Source of the DNA: Prochlorococcus sp. AG-418-I21
GTDB lineage: Bacteria; Cyanobacteriota; Cyanobacteriia; PCC-6307; Cyanobiaceae
NCBI GenBank assembly: GCA_003214115.1
Contig: QCMA01000011.1
Span: forward strand, 1-33,802
Length of the DNA: 33,802 nucleotides
Reading direction: 5' to 3'
Part shown: piece by piece, positions 1-10,451 of the stretch
Layout: the number at the start of each line of letters is the position of its first letter
Numbering within the stretch: the stretch's first letter is position 1
Position numbers and translations under genes: made by a program
Notes under the pieces: model-generated
The model's database searches: none
What the model was told of the DNA's origin: nothing
What the model saw: the letters and a program-made list of their open reading frames with translations, nothing else

Positions 1-612
1 TTGGAAAAATTTAACGTAAATAATATTTCAAACCAAAATAGACAATTTGAATTATTTGGTTCAAATGTAAATACATCAATTAATTTTCAACACTCATATA
101 ATCTAAAAATCAAAGGCGAAATCCTAACTGAATGGAGGGATAGAATATATAATCACCAATTCAAAATTTCAAAAGATACTCACAACAAAACTTTGCACCA
201 AACAAGTCTTCCTGTAAATGCAGTTTCCGATGAAAGAAAAATTGATCCGTTTTCCTTGCAGCCATTATCATTGAACTTTTGGAGAACGAATCAATACATA
301 CACAATGGGCCAGCAATCTATTTTGTAATTGACTCGATGGAGAGTTCTAAAATAATCCTTTATATAGGAGAAACAAATTCAGCAAATAAAAGATGGAAGG
401 GAGAACATGATTGTAAAAATTACCTCATGAACTATAAAGAAGCCCTAGCTCATAACAAACTCTCAAGTCATCAAGATATTCGTTTCTTCTTAGATGTACC
501 TAAAGAAGTAAAATTAAGACGTAAATTAGAACAGCAACTGATATATTTATGGTTACCACCTTTTAATAAAGAAACTCGAGATAGGTGGGCAACTACTTTC
601 ACGAACAACTAA
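1..612 (+). CDS. GIY-YIG nuclease-like domain protein (start at TTG on window edge, may extend upstream)
   Basis: C-terminal half: IYFVID...ILYIGET...KRWKGEH...LRRKLEQQLIYLWLPPFNKE, matching GIY/YIG, conserved Arg, Glu and Asn spacing. Confidence 0.7.
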   Translation: MEKFNVNNISNQNRQFELFGSNVNTSINFQHSYNLKIKGEILTEWRDRIYNHQFKISKDTHNKTLHQTSLPVNAVSDERKIDPFSLQPLSLNFWRTNQYIHNGPAIYFVIDSMESSKIILYIGETNSANKRWKGEHDCKNYLMNYKEALAHNKLSSHQDIRFFLDVPKEVKLRRKLEQQLIYLWLPPFNKETRDRWATTFTNN

Positions 613-636
613 AAGTTAATTAAATCCATTTAACAA

Positions 637-2109
637 ATGCAATTCTCCACATTCCAAAAAAATCTAGATAACTGGCAAGGTGCTTCATTAATTTTTGGAG
701 TTTTAGAGGAAGAAATTTCAAGCCAACTTGAAAATATAAAATTTATTATTGACCCAAAATTATTACTAAAAAAAGTTACTCAAAAAAAATTTAAAGGAGA
801 AAAAGGAAAAACTTTAAGCTTTGAATTTTTAGATCAAAAATTAGAAACTTTAATCATAGTTGGTCTTGGCAAATCGAAGGACCTAAATAAAAGTGATATA
901 GAAAACTCTATAGGAAATCTAGTTAGAAAAACAGTTGATAAAAATGAAAAAATCAGCATCTTGCTACCTTGGGAATTTATAAATTCACAACTAGAAATAA
1001 ATCAATTAGCAGAGTTAGCCAGATTATCTGCCTATAAGGACAATAGATTCAATAAGAAAAGAGATGAAAAGAAAGTTCTTAAAGAAATAGAGTTTTTAAA
1101 TTTAAAAGAATTTGAGAATATTAGCTTTGAAGAGACATCACAAATATGTGAAGGTGTAGAACTAGCTAGAAGACTTGTAGCCGCCCCTCCAAATAGTCTT
1201 ACGCCTCAGGCAATGTCTATTCAAGCTTCTCAAATAGCTAAAGATCATGGTTTGGAAGTAAAAATTTTAGAGGCAAAAGATTGTGAAGATTTAGGAATGG
1301 GTGCATATTTAGCTGTAGCAAAAGGTTCTGATCTAGATCCTAAATTTATACATCTTACTTTAAAGTCAGAGGGGCCTATTAAAGAAAAGATTGCGCTTGT
1401 TGGGAAGGGTTTAACCTTTGATTCTGGAGGATACAATCTGAAAGTAGGAGCATCTCAAATTGAAATGATGAAATATGATATGGGCGGAAGCGCTGCAGTT
1501 TTAGGAGCAGCAAAAGCACTTGGAGCAATAAAACCAAAGGGATTAGAAATTCATTTTATTGTGGCATCTTGCGAGAACATGATAAATGGATCTGCAGTAC
1601 ATCCTGGAGATGTAGTTAAGGCATCTAATGGTAAGACAATTGAAATAAATAACACTGATGCAGAGGGCAGACTCACATTAGCTGATGCTTTAACTTACGC
1701 TTCCAATTTAAACCCAGATTCAATAATAGATCTGGCCACTTTAACAGGAGCTATTGTTGTTGCATTAGGGAATGATGTAGCTGGATTCTGGAGCAATAAT
1801 GATGATCTAGCAAATGACTTAAAAGCTGCATCAGCCCAGGCTGGAGAGGAATTATGGCAAATGCCTTTACAAAAATCTTATAAAGAAGGGTTGAAGTCTC
1901 ATATAGCTGACATGAAAAATACAGGTCCTAGAGCAGGTGGATCAATAACTGCTGCTTTGTTTTTAGAGGAATTCTTTGATTCAGAGATAAAATGGGCTCA
2001 TATTGATATTGCTGGGACTTGTTGGACTGATAAGAATAAAGGAATTAATCCATCAGGTGCAACCGGTTTTGGAGTTAAAACTCTTGTTCAATGGATTAAA
2101 AATAAATAA
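637..2109 (+). CDS. pepA: Leucyl aminopeptidase (M17 family)
   Basis: [27 protein letters not shown] and DLATLTGA motifs of M17 peptidases. Confidence 0.96.
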   Translation: MQFSTFQKNLDNWQGASLIFGVLEEEISSQLENIKFIIDPKLLLKKVTQKKFKGEKGKTLSFEFLDQKLETLIIVGLGKSKDLNKSDIENSIGNLVRKTVDKNEKISILLPWEFINSQLEINQLAELARLSAYKDNRFNKKRDEKKVLKEIEFLNLKEFENISFEETSQICEGVELARRLVAAPPNSLTPQAMSIQASQIAKDHGLEVKILEAKDCEDLGMGAYLAVAKGSDLDPKFIHLTLKSEGPIKEKIALVGKGLTFDSGGYNLKVGASQIEMMKYDMGGSAAVLGAAKALGAIKPKGLEIHFIVASCENMINGSAVHPGDVVKASNGKTIEINNTDAEGRLTLADALTYASNLNPDSIIDLATLTGAIVVALGNDVAGFWSNNDDLANDLKAASAQAGEELWQMPLQKSYKEGLKSHIADMKNTGPRAGGSITAALFLEEFFDSEIKWAHIDIAGTCWTDKNKGINPSGATGFGVKTLVQWIKNK

Positions 2110-2120
2110 CTATATTTAGA

Positions 2121-2723
2121 TCATTCATTCCAAAGATTTATTGATCTAGCGTTATCACCCCATAATTTATCCAACCTCTGATCTCTCCCGCATGAGAATC
2201 TATAGAACTTATATTTTAATTCATTTCTCTCAGCAAAATCCTGATGATATTCTTCAGCCAACCAAAATTGACTTTTTGATTTTAGTTCTACAGATATTTT
2301 TTCTAATGGCACTCGCAATTCATTAGAGGCGGAAACAATTGCATTTATTGCATCACTTTCCTCATTTGCATCTTTGAAAAATATCACTGGCCTATAAGAA
2401 TCTCCACGATCACAAAATTGACCCTTGCCGTCTAGAGGATCAATATTTCTGAAATAAAGCCTAAGTATCTCAGATAAAGTTACCAATTTGGAATCATAGT
2501 TTACCAAAACCACTTCCTGATGTCCTTCATGATTTTCGTAAGTAGGATTTTGCAAATCTCCACCTGAATAGCCACTTTCTACAAAATTTATCCCCTTTAA
2601 TGACTCTAAATCATGTTCTAAACACCAAAAACAACCTCCTGCAAGAATCAATTCCTCTGCAAAAGCATTTACAGGGTTAACAAATATTGAAAGAGCAACT
2701 ATTAGAGATAAGAGGTATTTCAT
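2121..2723 (-). CDS. msrA: Peptide-methionine (S)-S-oxide reductase with N-terminal signal-like segment
   Basis: GGCFWCLEHDLE active site, GYSGG, AEEYHQDF; hydrophobic N-terminus. Confidence 0.93.
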   Translation of the reverse strand: MKYLLSLIVALSIFVNPVNAFAEELILAGGCFWCLEHDLESLKGINFVESGYSGGDLQNPTYENHEGHQEVVLVNYDSKLVTLSEILRLYFRNIDPLDGKGQFCDRGDSYRPVIFFKDANEESDAINAIVSASNELRVPLEKISVELKSKSQFWLAEEYHQDFAERNELKYKFYRFSCGRDQRLDKLWGDNARSINLWNE

Positions 2724-2739
2724 TTTTTTATTATAAAGT

Positions 2740-3918
2740 TCAAATAATAGAATTAATAATCTCTTTAGCAGCTCTCTGGACTACGCCCTCTTCTCCTAAT
2801 TCTTTTTTTAAAAAAGCATAACCTTTTTTAATTTTTATTTTTTCTGACTTTCCCTCAAGAATCCTACAAGATTTGTAAAAAATTTTCTTTTCGTCAAACT
2901 CCCTTTGCACAAACTCAGGGATTATTAATTTATTAACTAACAAATTTACAGGAGAAATAAATCTTACTTTGAAATTAAGAATTTTTTTAGCAATAAAAGC
3001 AGTTACCCTACTTACTCTATAACCAACAATCTGTGGGATTCCATATAAAGCTAATTCCATATTAACTGTCCCAGATTTGCAAAAAGCAATTTTAGTAAGC
3101 GAATAAATATAAGGCTTTAATTTTGCACAATCTTTTTGAGAAATCACAAATCCTTTAACTTGATATTTTCTCAAGGCTTTTTTGAATATTTCATCAAAAG
3201 CAATCCGACAGGAGGGGATGTAGACAACTAAACTTGGATATTTATGTTGTAATTTTTTAGCCGCTTTCATAAAAGTAGGTAATACATATCGTAATTCTTG
3301 AGGTCTTGATGCTGGCATCAAGAGCAGGATATTTTGATTAGGGCGAAGGTTAAGAATAGTTCTGGCATCCTTCTTTAAAGGAAGTTTTTTTGTCAAATCA
3401 ATCATTGGATGTCCCACCCACAAAACATTTCCGCCCCTCTTTTTATAAAATGCTGCTTCTTTCTTGAAAATCGCGAAAATTTTATCAGAAAATTTTATTA
3501 GATTTGTCGTAGTATTATTGCCAACCCTCCAAGCCCACTCTTGAGGAGCAATATAGTAAAAAATTGGAATTTTAGTTTTCGATCTTTTTAATTTTGTTCC
3601 AATTTTTATATTGGGGCCCATATAGTCAATAAGAATTAAGCAATCTGGAGGATATTTTTTTAGTAATTTATAAAATCTTTTTTGAATTCTTATTGTTGGA
3701 AGAATAAGAGGTAAAGCCTCCCAAATTCCTATTGCACTAATTGATGTAGTATCTTGAAGAATTTTTACACCTTCTTTCCTCATCCTTTCCCCACCTAATC
3801 CGCAAATTTCTAAATCTATCGATTTTTTTTTAGATTCCTCTAATAATGCTTTTGATAACAAACTTCCGTGCAAATCTCCAGAGACTTCTCCAGTACTTAT
3901 AAATATCTTTTTATTCAT
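2740..3918 (-). CDS. lpxB: Lipid-A-disaccharide synthase
   Basis: N-terminal STGEVSGDLHGS, YYIAPQEWAWR, CKSGTVNMELALYGIPQIVGYR; next to lpxA. Confidence 0.95.
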   Translation of the reverse strand: MNKKIFISTGEVSGDLHGSLLSKALLEESKKKSIDLEICGLGGERMRKEGVKILQDTTSISAIGIWEALPLILPTIRIQKRFYKLLKKYPPDCLILIDYMGPNIKIGTKLKRSKTKIPIFYYIAPQEWAWRVGNNTTTNLIKFSDKIFAIFKKEAAFYKKRGGNVLWVGHPMIDLTKKLPLKKDARTILNLRPNQNILLLMPASRPQELRYVLPTFMKAAKKLQHKYPSLVVYIPSCRIAFDEIFKKALRKYQVKGFVISQKDCAKLKPYIYSLTKIAFCKSGTVNMELALYGIPQIVGYRVSRVTAFIAKKILNFKVRFISPVNLLVNKLIIPEFVQREFDEKKIFYKSCRILEGKSEKIKIKKGYAFLKKELGEEGVVQRAAKEIINSII

Positions 3919-4769
3919 AAATTCACTATAGGCATGGGTCCTCGTCTTTCTTTAGATATTGACTCTTTTAAGAAATTACATAATTTTGAAGATGAAATAT
4001 CTAATTCTCCTTTCATTACTTTCTCTAATGAATTTGAAATCGCATCATTAGATTTAAAAAGGGAATTCCAAGTAGTTTGCAAAAGTTTTAAATCAAAATC
4101 TTTATTTTCCATTAAACCACTTCTTTTAATCCCAATCCTATTTAAACCTCTCAATCTTCCTGGATGCCCTTCGGCCAAGCAGAAAGGAGGTACATCTCTA
4201 TCTACTCTAGTCATCCCTCCAATCATTGCTAAATAACCAATATGTACAAACTGATGAATACCTAAACAACCGCCAATAATAGCTTTATCTTCAATCTTTA
4301 CATGGCCGGCAACTTGAACACTATTTGATAAAACTATCCTATTGCCAAGTTCACAATTATGGCCGATATGGGTGTAAGCCATCAACAAATTATTATTTCC
4401 AATAATTGTTTTTTCGCCCTCATCAGTTGCCTTATTAATAGTTACACATTCTCTGAAAGTATTATTATCTCCAATAATTACTTCAGTAAGGGCCCCTTTA
4501 TATTTAAGGTCCTGGGGATCGAGACCTATAAAAACACTTGGGAAAACTTTATTGTTAACACCAATTTGAGTTTTTCCTGAAATAACAGCGTTGGGGCCAA
4601 TTTCGGTTCCTTTCCCGATAGTCACATCAGGACCGATAATAGCTCCTTGAGAGACAATAACCCCATCATCTAATTCGGCACTTGGATCAATAAAAGCATT
4701 TGGGTGCACTTTTACGCCACTAAATCTTGAGTTAAATGCATTATTTTTTTGATCCATATCCCTAATCAA
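3915..4769 (-). CDS. lpxA: UDP-N-acetylglucosamine acyltransferase
   Basis: Left-handed beta-helix hexapeptide repeats; [26 protein letters not shown]; lpx context. Confidence 0.95.
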   Translation of the reverse strand: MIRDMDQKNNAFNSRFSGVKVHPNAFIDPSAELDDGVIVSQGAIIGPDVTIGKGTEIGPNAVISGKTQIGVNNKVFPSVFIGLDPQDLKYKGALTEVIIGDNNTFRECVTINKATDEGEKTIIGNNNLLMAYTHIGHNCELGNRIVLSNSVQVAGHVKIEDKAIIGGCLGIHQFVHIGYLAMIGGMTRVDRDVPPFCLAEGHPGRLRGLNRIGIKRSGLMENKDFDLKLLQTTWNSLFKSNDAISNSLEKVMKGELDISSSKLCNFLKESISKERRGPMPIVNL

Positions 4770-5220
4770 CTAATGAAAACATTAATTCTCCAGCACAAAC
4801 CAACTTCCCATCAACGTGAGCCTCACCTTTAACCTTCCCAAATCTTTGTCTTTTAATAGACAATAACTCACAAGAAATTATCAATTGATCTCCTGGCACA
4901 ACTGGTTTTCTGAATTTAACATTATTAATTCCAGCAAAGACGAAAAGTCCTTTAGGAAGATCAGGCATTTGCGTTACAATTATTCCACCTACTTGAGCCA
5001 TTGATTCAACAATAAGAACCCCAGGCATCAAGGGTCTCTCAGGAAAATGCCCCTGAAATTGAGGCTCATTTATAGTTACATTTTTTACTGCAACTGCTTT
5101 CTCACCAGGAATATGCTCTATGACTTTGTCCACAAGTGCGAAAGGATATCTATGAGGTAACAAACCTAGTATGTGCTCTGAGGAAAGTTGATTATTTTCA
5201 CTGGATAATTTCTTTTCCAA
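4762..5220 (-). CDS. fabZ: 3-hydroxyacyl-ACP dehydratase FabZ
   Basis: [34 protein letters not shown]. Confidence 0.96.
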   Translation of the reverse strand: MEKKLSSENNQLSSEHILGLLPHRYPFALVDKVIEHIPGEKAVAVKNVTINEPQFQGHFPERPLMPGVLIVESMAQVGGIIVTQMPDLPKGLFVFAGINNVKFRKPVVPGDQLIISCELLSIKRQRFGKVKGEAHVDGKLVCAGELMFSLVD

Positions 5221-5237
5221 AACAATTAAAGATAAAG

Positions 5238-6074
5238 TTAGTTTTTTAGCGATGAGGCCAATAAAGCATTTAAAGAATGTGATCCTTTATAAACTAAAAT
5301 TTGAGCCTTAGGTAACCCTACCAAAGCCAAGTCCCCAATTAGGTCTAAAATTTTATGTCTTATTGGTTCATTATCAAATCTTAATGGTGGATTCACCCAT
5401 TTATCACCGTCACAAACAAGGGCATTTTCCAAACTTCCACCTTTTATTAATCCAAGTTCACTTAACTCTTGAAATTGATCTTTAAAACCAAATGTTCTAG
5501 CAGGAGCAATCATTTCGACAAAACTTCTTGGATTTAAGTCAATCACAAAAGTTTGATTTCCAATTGCTTTATAGGTAAAATTTATTGTGGATATAATTGT
5601 AGTTTTTTTAGAAGGGGTTGCTGCTATTACTGAACCTTCTTTATTTAAAATTATTGATTTATTAATCTCTCTAAAGAAATTATCTGGTCTAGGTGCCTTT
5701 TTTATCCCTACTTCTTCAAAATCTTTAACCCATTGAATTGCTGATCCATCTAAAAGAGGAATCTCTTTCCCATCAACCTCAATATGAATATAACTTAACC
5801 CACACCCAGCCATTGATGATAGTAAATGCTCAATAGTATATAAATTTCTCCCTCCCAATTTAACTGCCGTACAAAGCATGGTACTTCCAATTAAATCCTG
5901 AGTTAATTTAAAAATCTCGCTAGGTTTATCCTTAAAAGAAACGTAATATCCTTCTTTTTCATAAGGAGAAATTGTAACTCTTGTTTTTTCTCCACTATGA
6001 AGGCCTACACCTTCTCTGGAGAAAACACCAGCCAAGGTATAGCAGAAATCATAATTAGTAGGCCAAGAAAACAC
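5238..6074 (-). CDS. lpxC: UDP-3-O-acyl-N-acetylglucosamine deacetylase
   Basis: [42 protein letters not shown]. Confidence 0.95.
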   Translation of the reverse strand: MFSWPTNYDFCYTLAGVFSREGVGLHSGEKTRVTISPYEKEGYYVSFKDKPSEIFKLTQDLIGSTMLCTAVKLGGRNLYTIEHLLSSMAGCGLSYIHIEVDGKEIPLLDGSAIQWVKDFEEVGIKKAPRPDNFFREINKSIILNKEGSVIAATPSKKTTIISTINFTYKAIGNQTFVIDLNPRSFVEMIAPARTFGFKDQFQELSELGLIKGGSLENALVCDGDKWVNPPLRFDNEPIRHKILDLIGDLALVGLPKAQILVYKGSHSLNALLASSLKN

Positions 6075-8207
6075 TTAAAACTTCCATCCAACTCCAAGTG
6101 TATATCTCCAATCTCCACTTAGGTCCTTACTAGCAACATCTAATCTTAATGGCCCAATTGGCGTTTTTACTCCAATCCCTCCTCCAAGAGAATAACCAGA
6201 ACCTGATTTCTGCAATAATTTACCTGGTTTCCCAGGAACTGCCCCTTGAGAGCCTAAATCACTGCCTGCATCGACAAATAAAGCTCCTGATATCATTCTC
6301 CAAACAGGAAATCTATATTCCGCTGTTCCCTCAACAAAACTTCTACTTACAGCTAAATCACAAGATCCCCAACCTCTAACAGATGATGTTCCACCCATAC
6401 AAAATGCTTCATAAGGAGGCAATTCGCCGAGAATAGTTCCGGCCTGAAATTGAAATCCAATAGCTTGAGGACAATCTTCACTAGTAGAATTACTAGACTT
6501 ACATGCTTTGGTTAAATTTATTAATTTTGTTGGTATAAAAAATGAATATGATGCTTTCATTCTATTAAAAGTTGGAGAATTTTTTCCCATTGAAACAAAT
6601 TGTTCGGTGCCTAAGCTAAATTTGTTGCCTGAAGTTGGGTTGAAGGAATTATTTAAATTATTTCTTGTAGTACTAGCGATAATACTTACTAATGTATTTT
6701 CGTCAGGGCATGAACCATCACTTGGAGTAAATCCAACACAGATAATATCACTTCTATTTCCTGTTGTAGGAGTCTGATCCCCATATGGTTTTTTATTCCC
6801 ATCACCATCAATCATCTTTACGCTCTTAAAATTCATTCCTGCAAGAACTTTCCATTTAGTGACCTTAAATGGATCTCCACCATTAAGAGGCCTTGAGAAA
6901 GAAAATCCACCTCCTGTTTTTTCTAAAACTATTGATGAAAAAGTATCAGAGGTTGAAGTAGTTGTATTATCTACAGCATATATGCGTCCATTATTTTCAC
7001 TTTTAAATTCTTGTGGATAATCTCTACTTAGAAAAATATTTGTCCTAAAAGATGTTTTATATTTATCTCCTTTAATCCATGGATCAGATAATGAAAAATT
7101 ATAGGTTGTTGAATATTCTCCGAAATTTAGGTTTATATTAGTAGTCCATGATCTCCCTAGGGCATTTGTTTCCTGCAAACCAATTGAGGCGAATATACCT
7201 GAACCATTACTATAGCCAAGCCCACCTGTTAATGATCCTGTCCTTTGCTCGCTCAAATCTAAAAAAATTATGACTTGGCCTGGTTTTGACTTGTCAGGTC
7301 CAAGAGAAACCTTTACATCATCAAATAATGATGTGGCGTAAAGTCTTCCGATATCAGCTTCTAAAATTTTTCTATTAAATATTGAACCAGGTTGTGTTTT
7401 TAATTCTCTCCTTATAACCCAGTCTTTTGTTTTCCCTTTTCTAGGTTTTCCATTAATGACAAATTCACCATCAGAATCGGGGAATCTTATTTTCACATCA
7501 GATATGATACCCTCAGAAACTTTTAATATCACTATTCCGTTCTCGGAAATTCTATCGGGTCCATTAATCCTAGCTAAAGAATATCCTTCTTCTTCATAAC
7601 GTTTTTTTATTAACCCTATCTTATTTTGAAATTCATTTAGGTTGAGAGTTGTCCCATAATAATTATTAAAAATATCCTCTAGATATTCATTAGAGATTAC
7701 AGAGTTTTTTGGTACTAGTTCAACTTTCTTCAAAATTGGATTAGGCACAACATTTACTATTAGCCTCACGCCTAATGGCCCATCTTGAGACTTGATCTTA
7801 ACTCCTGAGAACCATCCAGTAGCATAAATTGCATTCAGGTCTTTATTTAAAATTTGATTATCAACAATACTTCCAGGCTTTATGCTCATAGAATCATATG
7901 CAGCCAATTCAAGTTTTCTACCCTCAGGATGATTTTCCCAACCTTCGATAACTATTTCTGAGATAAGAACACTTTCTTCATTAATATCATTATTATTTTC
8001 TGCAACTAGAAAATTTTTCTCCACTTTAATGTCAGTCCATTGAATTAAACCATTATTTATATTCGGTGTTTCTGAGGTTGTGATCGATTTCTCTATTTCA
8101 TTTAAAACAAACTTAGCAGAGAGTTCTGACGTATTCGATATTAAAATCAAGGGAGTGCAGGCAACATTTATGAAAACCTTACTAAATTTTAAAAAATGTT
8201 TTTGCAT
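6075..8207 (-). CDS. bamA: BamA/Omp85-family outer membrane assembly protein with POTRA-like N-terminal region
   Basis: POTRA-like repeats, GGTSSVRGW motif, C-terminal beta-barrel ending in F (GVGWKF); directly upstream of lpxC. Confidence 0.9.
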   Translation of the reverse strand: MQKHFLKFSKVFINVACTPLILISNTSELSAKFVLNEIEKSITTSETPNINNGLIQWTDIKVEKNFLVAENNNDINEESVLISEIVIEGWENHPEGRKLELAAYDSMSIKPGSIVDNQILNKDLNAIYATGWFSGVKIKSQDGPLGVRLIVNVVPNPILKKVELVPKNSVISNEYLEDIFNNYYGTTLNLNEFQNKIGLIKKRYEEEGYSLARINGPDRISENGIVILKVSEGIISDVKIRFPDSDGEFVINGKPRKGKTKDWVIRRELKTQPGSIFNRKILEADIGRLYATSLFDDVKVSLGPDKSKPGQVIIFLDLSEQRTGSLTGGLGYSNGSGIFASIGLQETNALGRSWTTNINLNFGEYSTTYNFSLSDPWIKGDKYKTSFRTNIFLSRDYPQEFKSENNGRIYAVDNTTTSTSDTFSSIVLEKTGGGFSFSRPLNGGDPFKVTKWKVLAGMNFKSVKMIDGDGNKKPYGDQTPTTGNRSDIICVGFTPSDGSCPDENTLVSIIASTTRNNLNNSFNPTSGNKFSLGTEQFVSMGKNSPTFNRMKASYSFFIPTKLINLTKACKSSNSTSEDCPQAIGFQFQAGTILGELPPYEAFCMGGTSSVRGWGSCDLAVSRSFVEGTAEYRFPVWRMISGALFVDAGSDLGSQGAVPGKPGKLLQKSGSGYSLGGGIGVKTPIGPLRLDVASKDLSGDWRYTLGVGWKF

Positions 8208-8252
8208 AGTACTTTTGGTTAAGAGAAATAAGTCATTATTGATTAGATTAGT

Positions 8253-8981
8253 TTAGAAAAAATCTTTTATTCTTCGGTGAATTTCACTATAAGCTTCAAT
8301 TAGACCACCTAAATCATTTCTAAATCTGTCTTTATCTAGACTTACAATTGTATCATTTTTATGATTAAGATCCCATAATCTACAATTATCAGGACTTATT
8401 TCATCACCGAGGAGAATATTATTTTTAAAATCGTAACCAAATTCCAACTTGAAATCCACTAATTGAAGTTGAATATTTTTAAAAAAACTTTTAAGGATTA
8501 GATTAATTTTTAAAGTTAAATTTGTGATTACTTCTAAATCATTAGAGCTTAATATATTCATTAATTCAATTCTATCTTTTGTAATTAGCGGATCATTAAG
8601 TTCATCATTTTTAAGATATATATCAATTAAAGGTTTTGATAGGAAAGTTCCAGGTTTAATAGTCGTTTGTTTACACAAAGAACCATAAGCTGTATTTCTT
8701 AGAACAATTTCTAATGGAATAATTTTTATTTTTTTTGCAATCATTGTATTTTCATTTTCAAGTTCAATAAAATGAGTTGGGATATTATTCTTTATAAGAA
8801 TCTCAAAAATTCTTGCACTTATTAAGCAGTTAAGCTTGCCCTTACCTTCAAATTTTGCTTTTTTCAATGCATTAAAAGCTGTAGCATCATCTTTAAATTG
8901 AATTATTACTTTATTTACATCATCATGAGAAAATATTTTTTTCGCTTTACCCTCATAAATCAACTCATATTTATTGTTCAT
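8253..8981 (-). CDS. purC: Phosphoribosylaminoimidazole-succinocarboxamide synthase
   Basis: YEGKAKKIF, LVDFKLEFGYD, LGDEISPDNCRLWD, KDRFRNDLGG. Confidence 0.96.
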   Translation of the reverse strand: MNNKYELIYEGKAKKIFSHDDVNKVIIQFKDDATAFNALKKAKFEGKGKLNCLISARIFEILIKNNIPTHFIELENENTMIAKKIKIIPLEIVLRNTAYGSLCKQTTIKPGTFLSKPLIDIYLKNDELNDPLITKDRIELMNILSSNDLEVITNLTLKINLILKSFFKNIQLQLVDFKLEFGYDFKNNILLGDEISPDNCRLWDLNHKNDTIVSLDKDRFRNDLGGLIEAYSEIHRRIKDFF

Positions 8982-9115
8982 TAATTTAGTGCCTCATTTT
9001 GATTACTAATGTACTTTTTGTAATTAACATATTTATAAGAGATCAACTTCAAATGATTTAATTTCATTTTAACTGATTATTCCTCGAAACCTCATAACCT
9101 TAAAAAAACGAATAT
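8982..9115. promoter_or_regulatory. Shared divergent intergenic region between purC (-) and purD (+), presumed to carry both promoters
   Basis: 134 bp AT-rich gap between divergent purine genes; no specific operator recognised. Confidence 0.5.
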
Positions 9116-10447
9116 ATGGGAATTCATTCACCAAGTTCTAAGAGCTTCAGTAGATTAGAAAATATTTTAATAATTGGAAATGGCGGGAGAGAGAATTCTT
9201 TGGCTTGGGCTATTCAAAAAAATGAATTAGTCAAAAAAGTTTTTTTAATACCTGGTAACGCAGGTTCAGAAAGGATAAACAAGTGTGAAAGGATAAAAAT
9301 TGATGTAAATAATAAAAATGAATTAGTAGAAAAGCTTAACTTTTTAAAGATAGATTTAGTTGTAATAGGACCAGAGATACCACTTGCAAATGGATTAGCT
9401 GATTATCTACGGGAAAAAGATTTTAAAGTATTTGGCCCAGGGAAAGATGGAGCAAAATTAGAATTTAGCAAATCTTGGGCGAAGAAATTTATGCGAGACG
9501 GAAATATTCCAACTGCAAACTTTTGGAAAGTCAATTCTTTAGAAGAAGCTAAAAAAATTATCCATTCATTATCTATTCCACTGGTAGTAAAAGCTGATGG
9601 TTTAGCTTCAGGTAAAGGTGTTTTTATTCCTAATTCAAAAGACGAATGCGTCAGCGCAGCAGAGTCGATTTTTAATGGTAGATTTGGAGAATCTGGGAAT
9701 GTAGTAGTTCTAGAAGAAAAAATCCAGGGGCCAGAGGTTTCAGTTTTTGCTTTATGCGATGGGAAGAAATATACGTTACTTCCAACCGCCCAAGATCACA
9801 AACGACTCAACGAGAAAGATAAAGGCCCAAATACTGGTGGTATGGGAGCTTATTCTCCTGCTCCATTATTAACAGAAGATTATCTTGATACAATCATCAA
9901 AGAGATAATTGAACCAACAATAAATGAACTCAATAAGAGAAATATTGACTATAAAGGCGTAATATATTTTGGTTTAATGATCACAAAATCTGGGCCGAAA
10001 GTTATAGAATACAACTGCAGATTTGGTGATCCTGAATGCCAAACAATTATGCCTTTGATGGATCAAAATTTTGTATTTCTTTTAGAAAAATGTTCAATGG
10101 GAAATTTAACTGGTGATGAAAAAATTAATACCTCTGATAAAGTTAGTGGCTGTGTAATAGCGACCTCAAAAGGTTATCCGCACGAATATAAAACTGGGTT
10201 CCCAATAATAATAGGTAATATTGACCCTAATGATTGTCAAATTTTCGACTCAGGTACTTCTTTAGGCGAAAATGGGGAATTATTGACTAATGGAGGAAGA
10301 GTCTTAAGTATTGTATGTCAAGATAAAGATTTCGATATGGTTTTTGAAAAAGCATATAAAAATTTAAAAGAAATTAATTTTGAAGGTATTTATTTCAGAA
10401 ATGATATAGGTCATCAAGTGAGAAAAAACCTTTCTAAGGAGAATTAA
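9116..10447 (+). CDS. purD: Phosphoribosylamine-glycine ligase
   Basis: ILIIGNGGRENSLAWA, ATP-grasp, TAQDHKRLNEKDKGPNTGGMGAYSPAP. Confidence 0.96.
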   Translation: MGIHSPSSKSFSRLENILIIGNGGRENSLAWAIQKNELVKKVFLIPGNAGSERINKCERIKIDVNNKNELVEKLNFLKIDLVVIGPEIPLANGLADYLREKDFKVFGPGKDGAKLEFSKSWAKKFMRDGNIPTANFWKVNSLEEAKKIIHSLSIPLVVKADGLASGKGVFIPNSKDECVSAAESIFNGRFGESGNVVVLEEKIQGPEVSVFALCDGKKYTLLPTAQDHKRLNEKDKGPNTGGMGAYSPAPLLTEDYLDTIIKEIIEPTINELNKRNIDYKGVIYFGLMITKSGPKVIEYNCRFGDPECQTIMPLMDQNFVFLLEKCSMGNLTGDEKINTSDKVSGCVIATSKGYPHEYKTGFPIIIGNIDPNDCQIFDSGTSLGENGELLTNGGRVLSIVCQDKDFDMVFEKAYKNLKEINFEGIYFRNDIGHQVRKNLSKEN

Positions 10448-10451
10448 GCAT

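Noticed and set aside
3868-4236. 122-aa plus-strand ORF
   Set aside because: Antisense to lpxB/lpxA, both strongly supported; no domain sense.
6149-6777. 76- and 89-aa plus ORFs inside bamA
   Set aside because: Shadow ORFs opposite a well-supported coding sequence.
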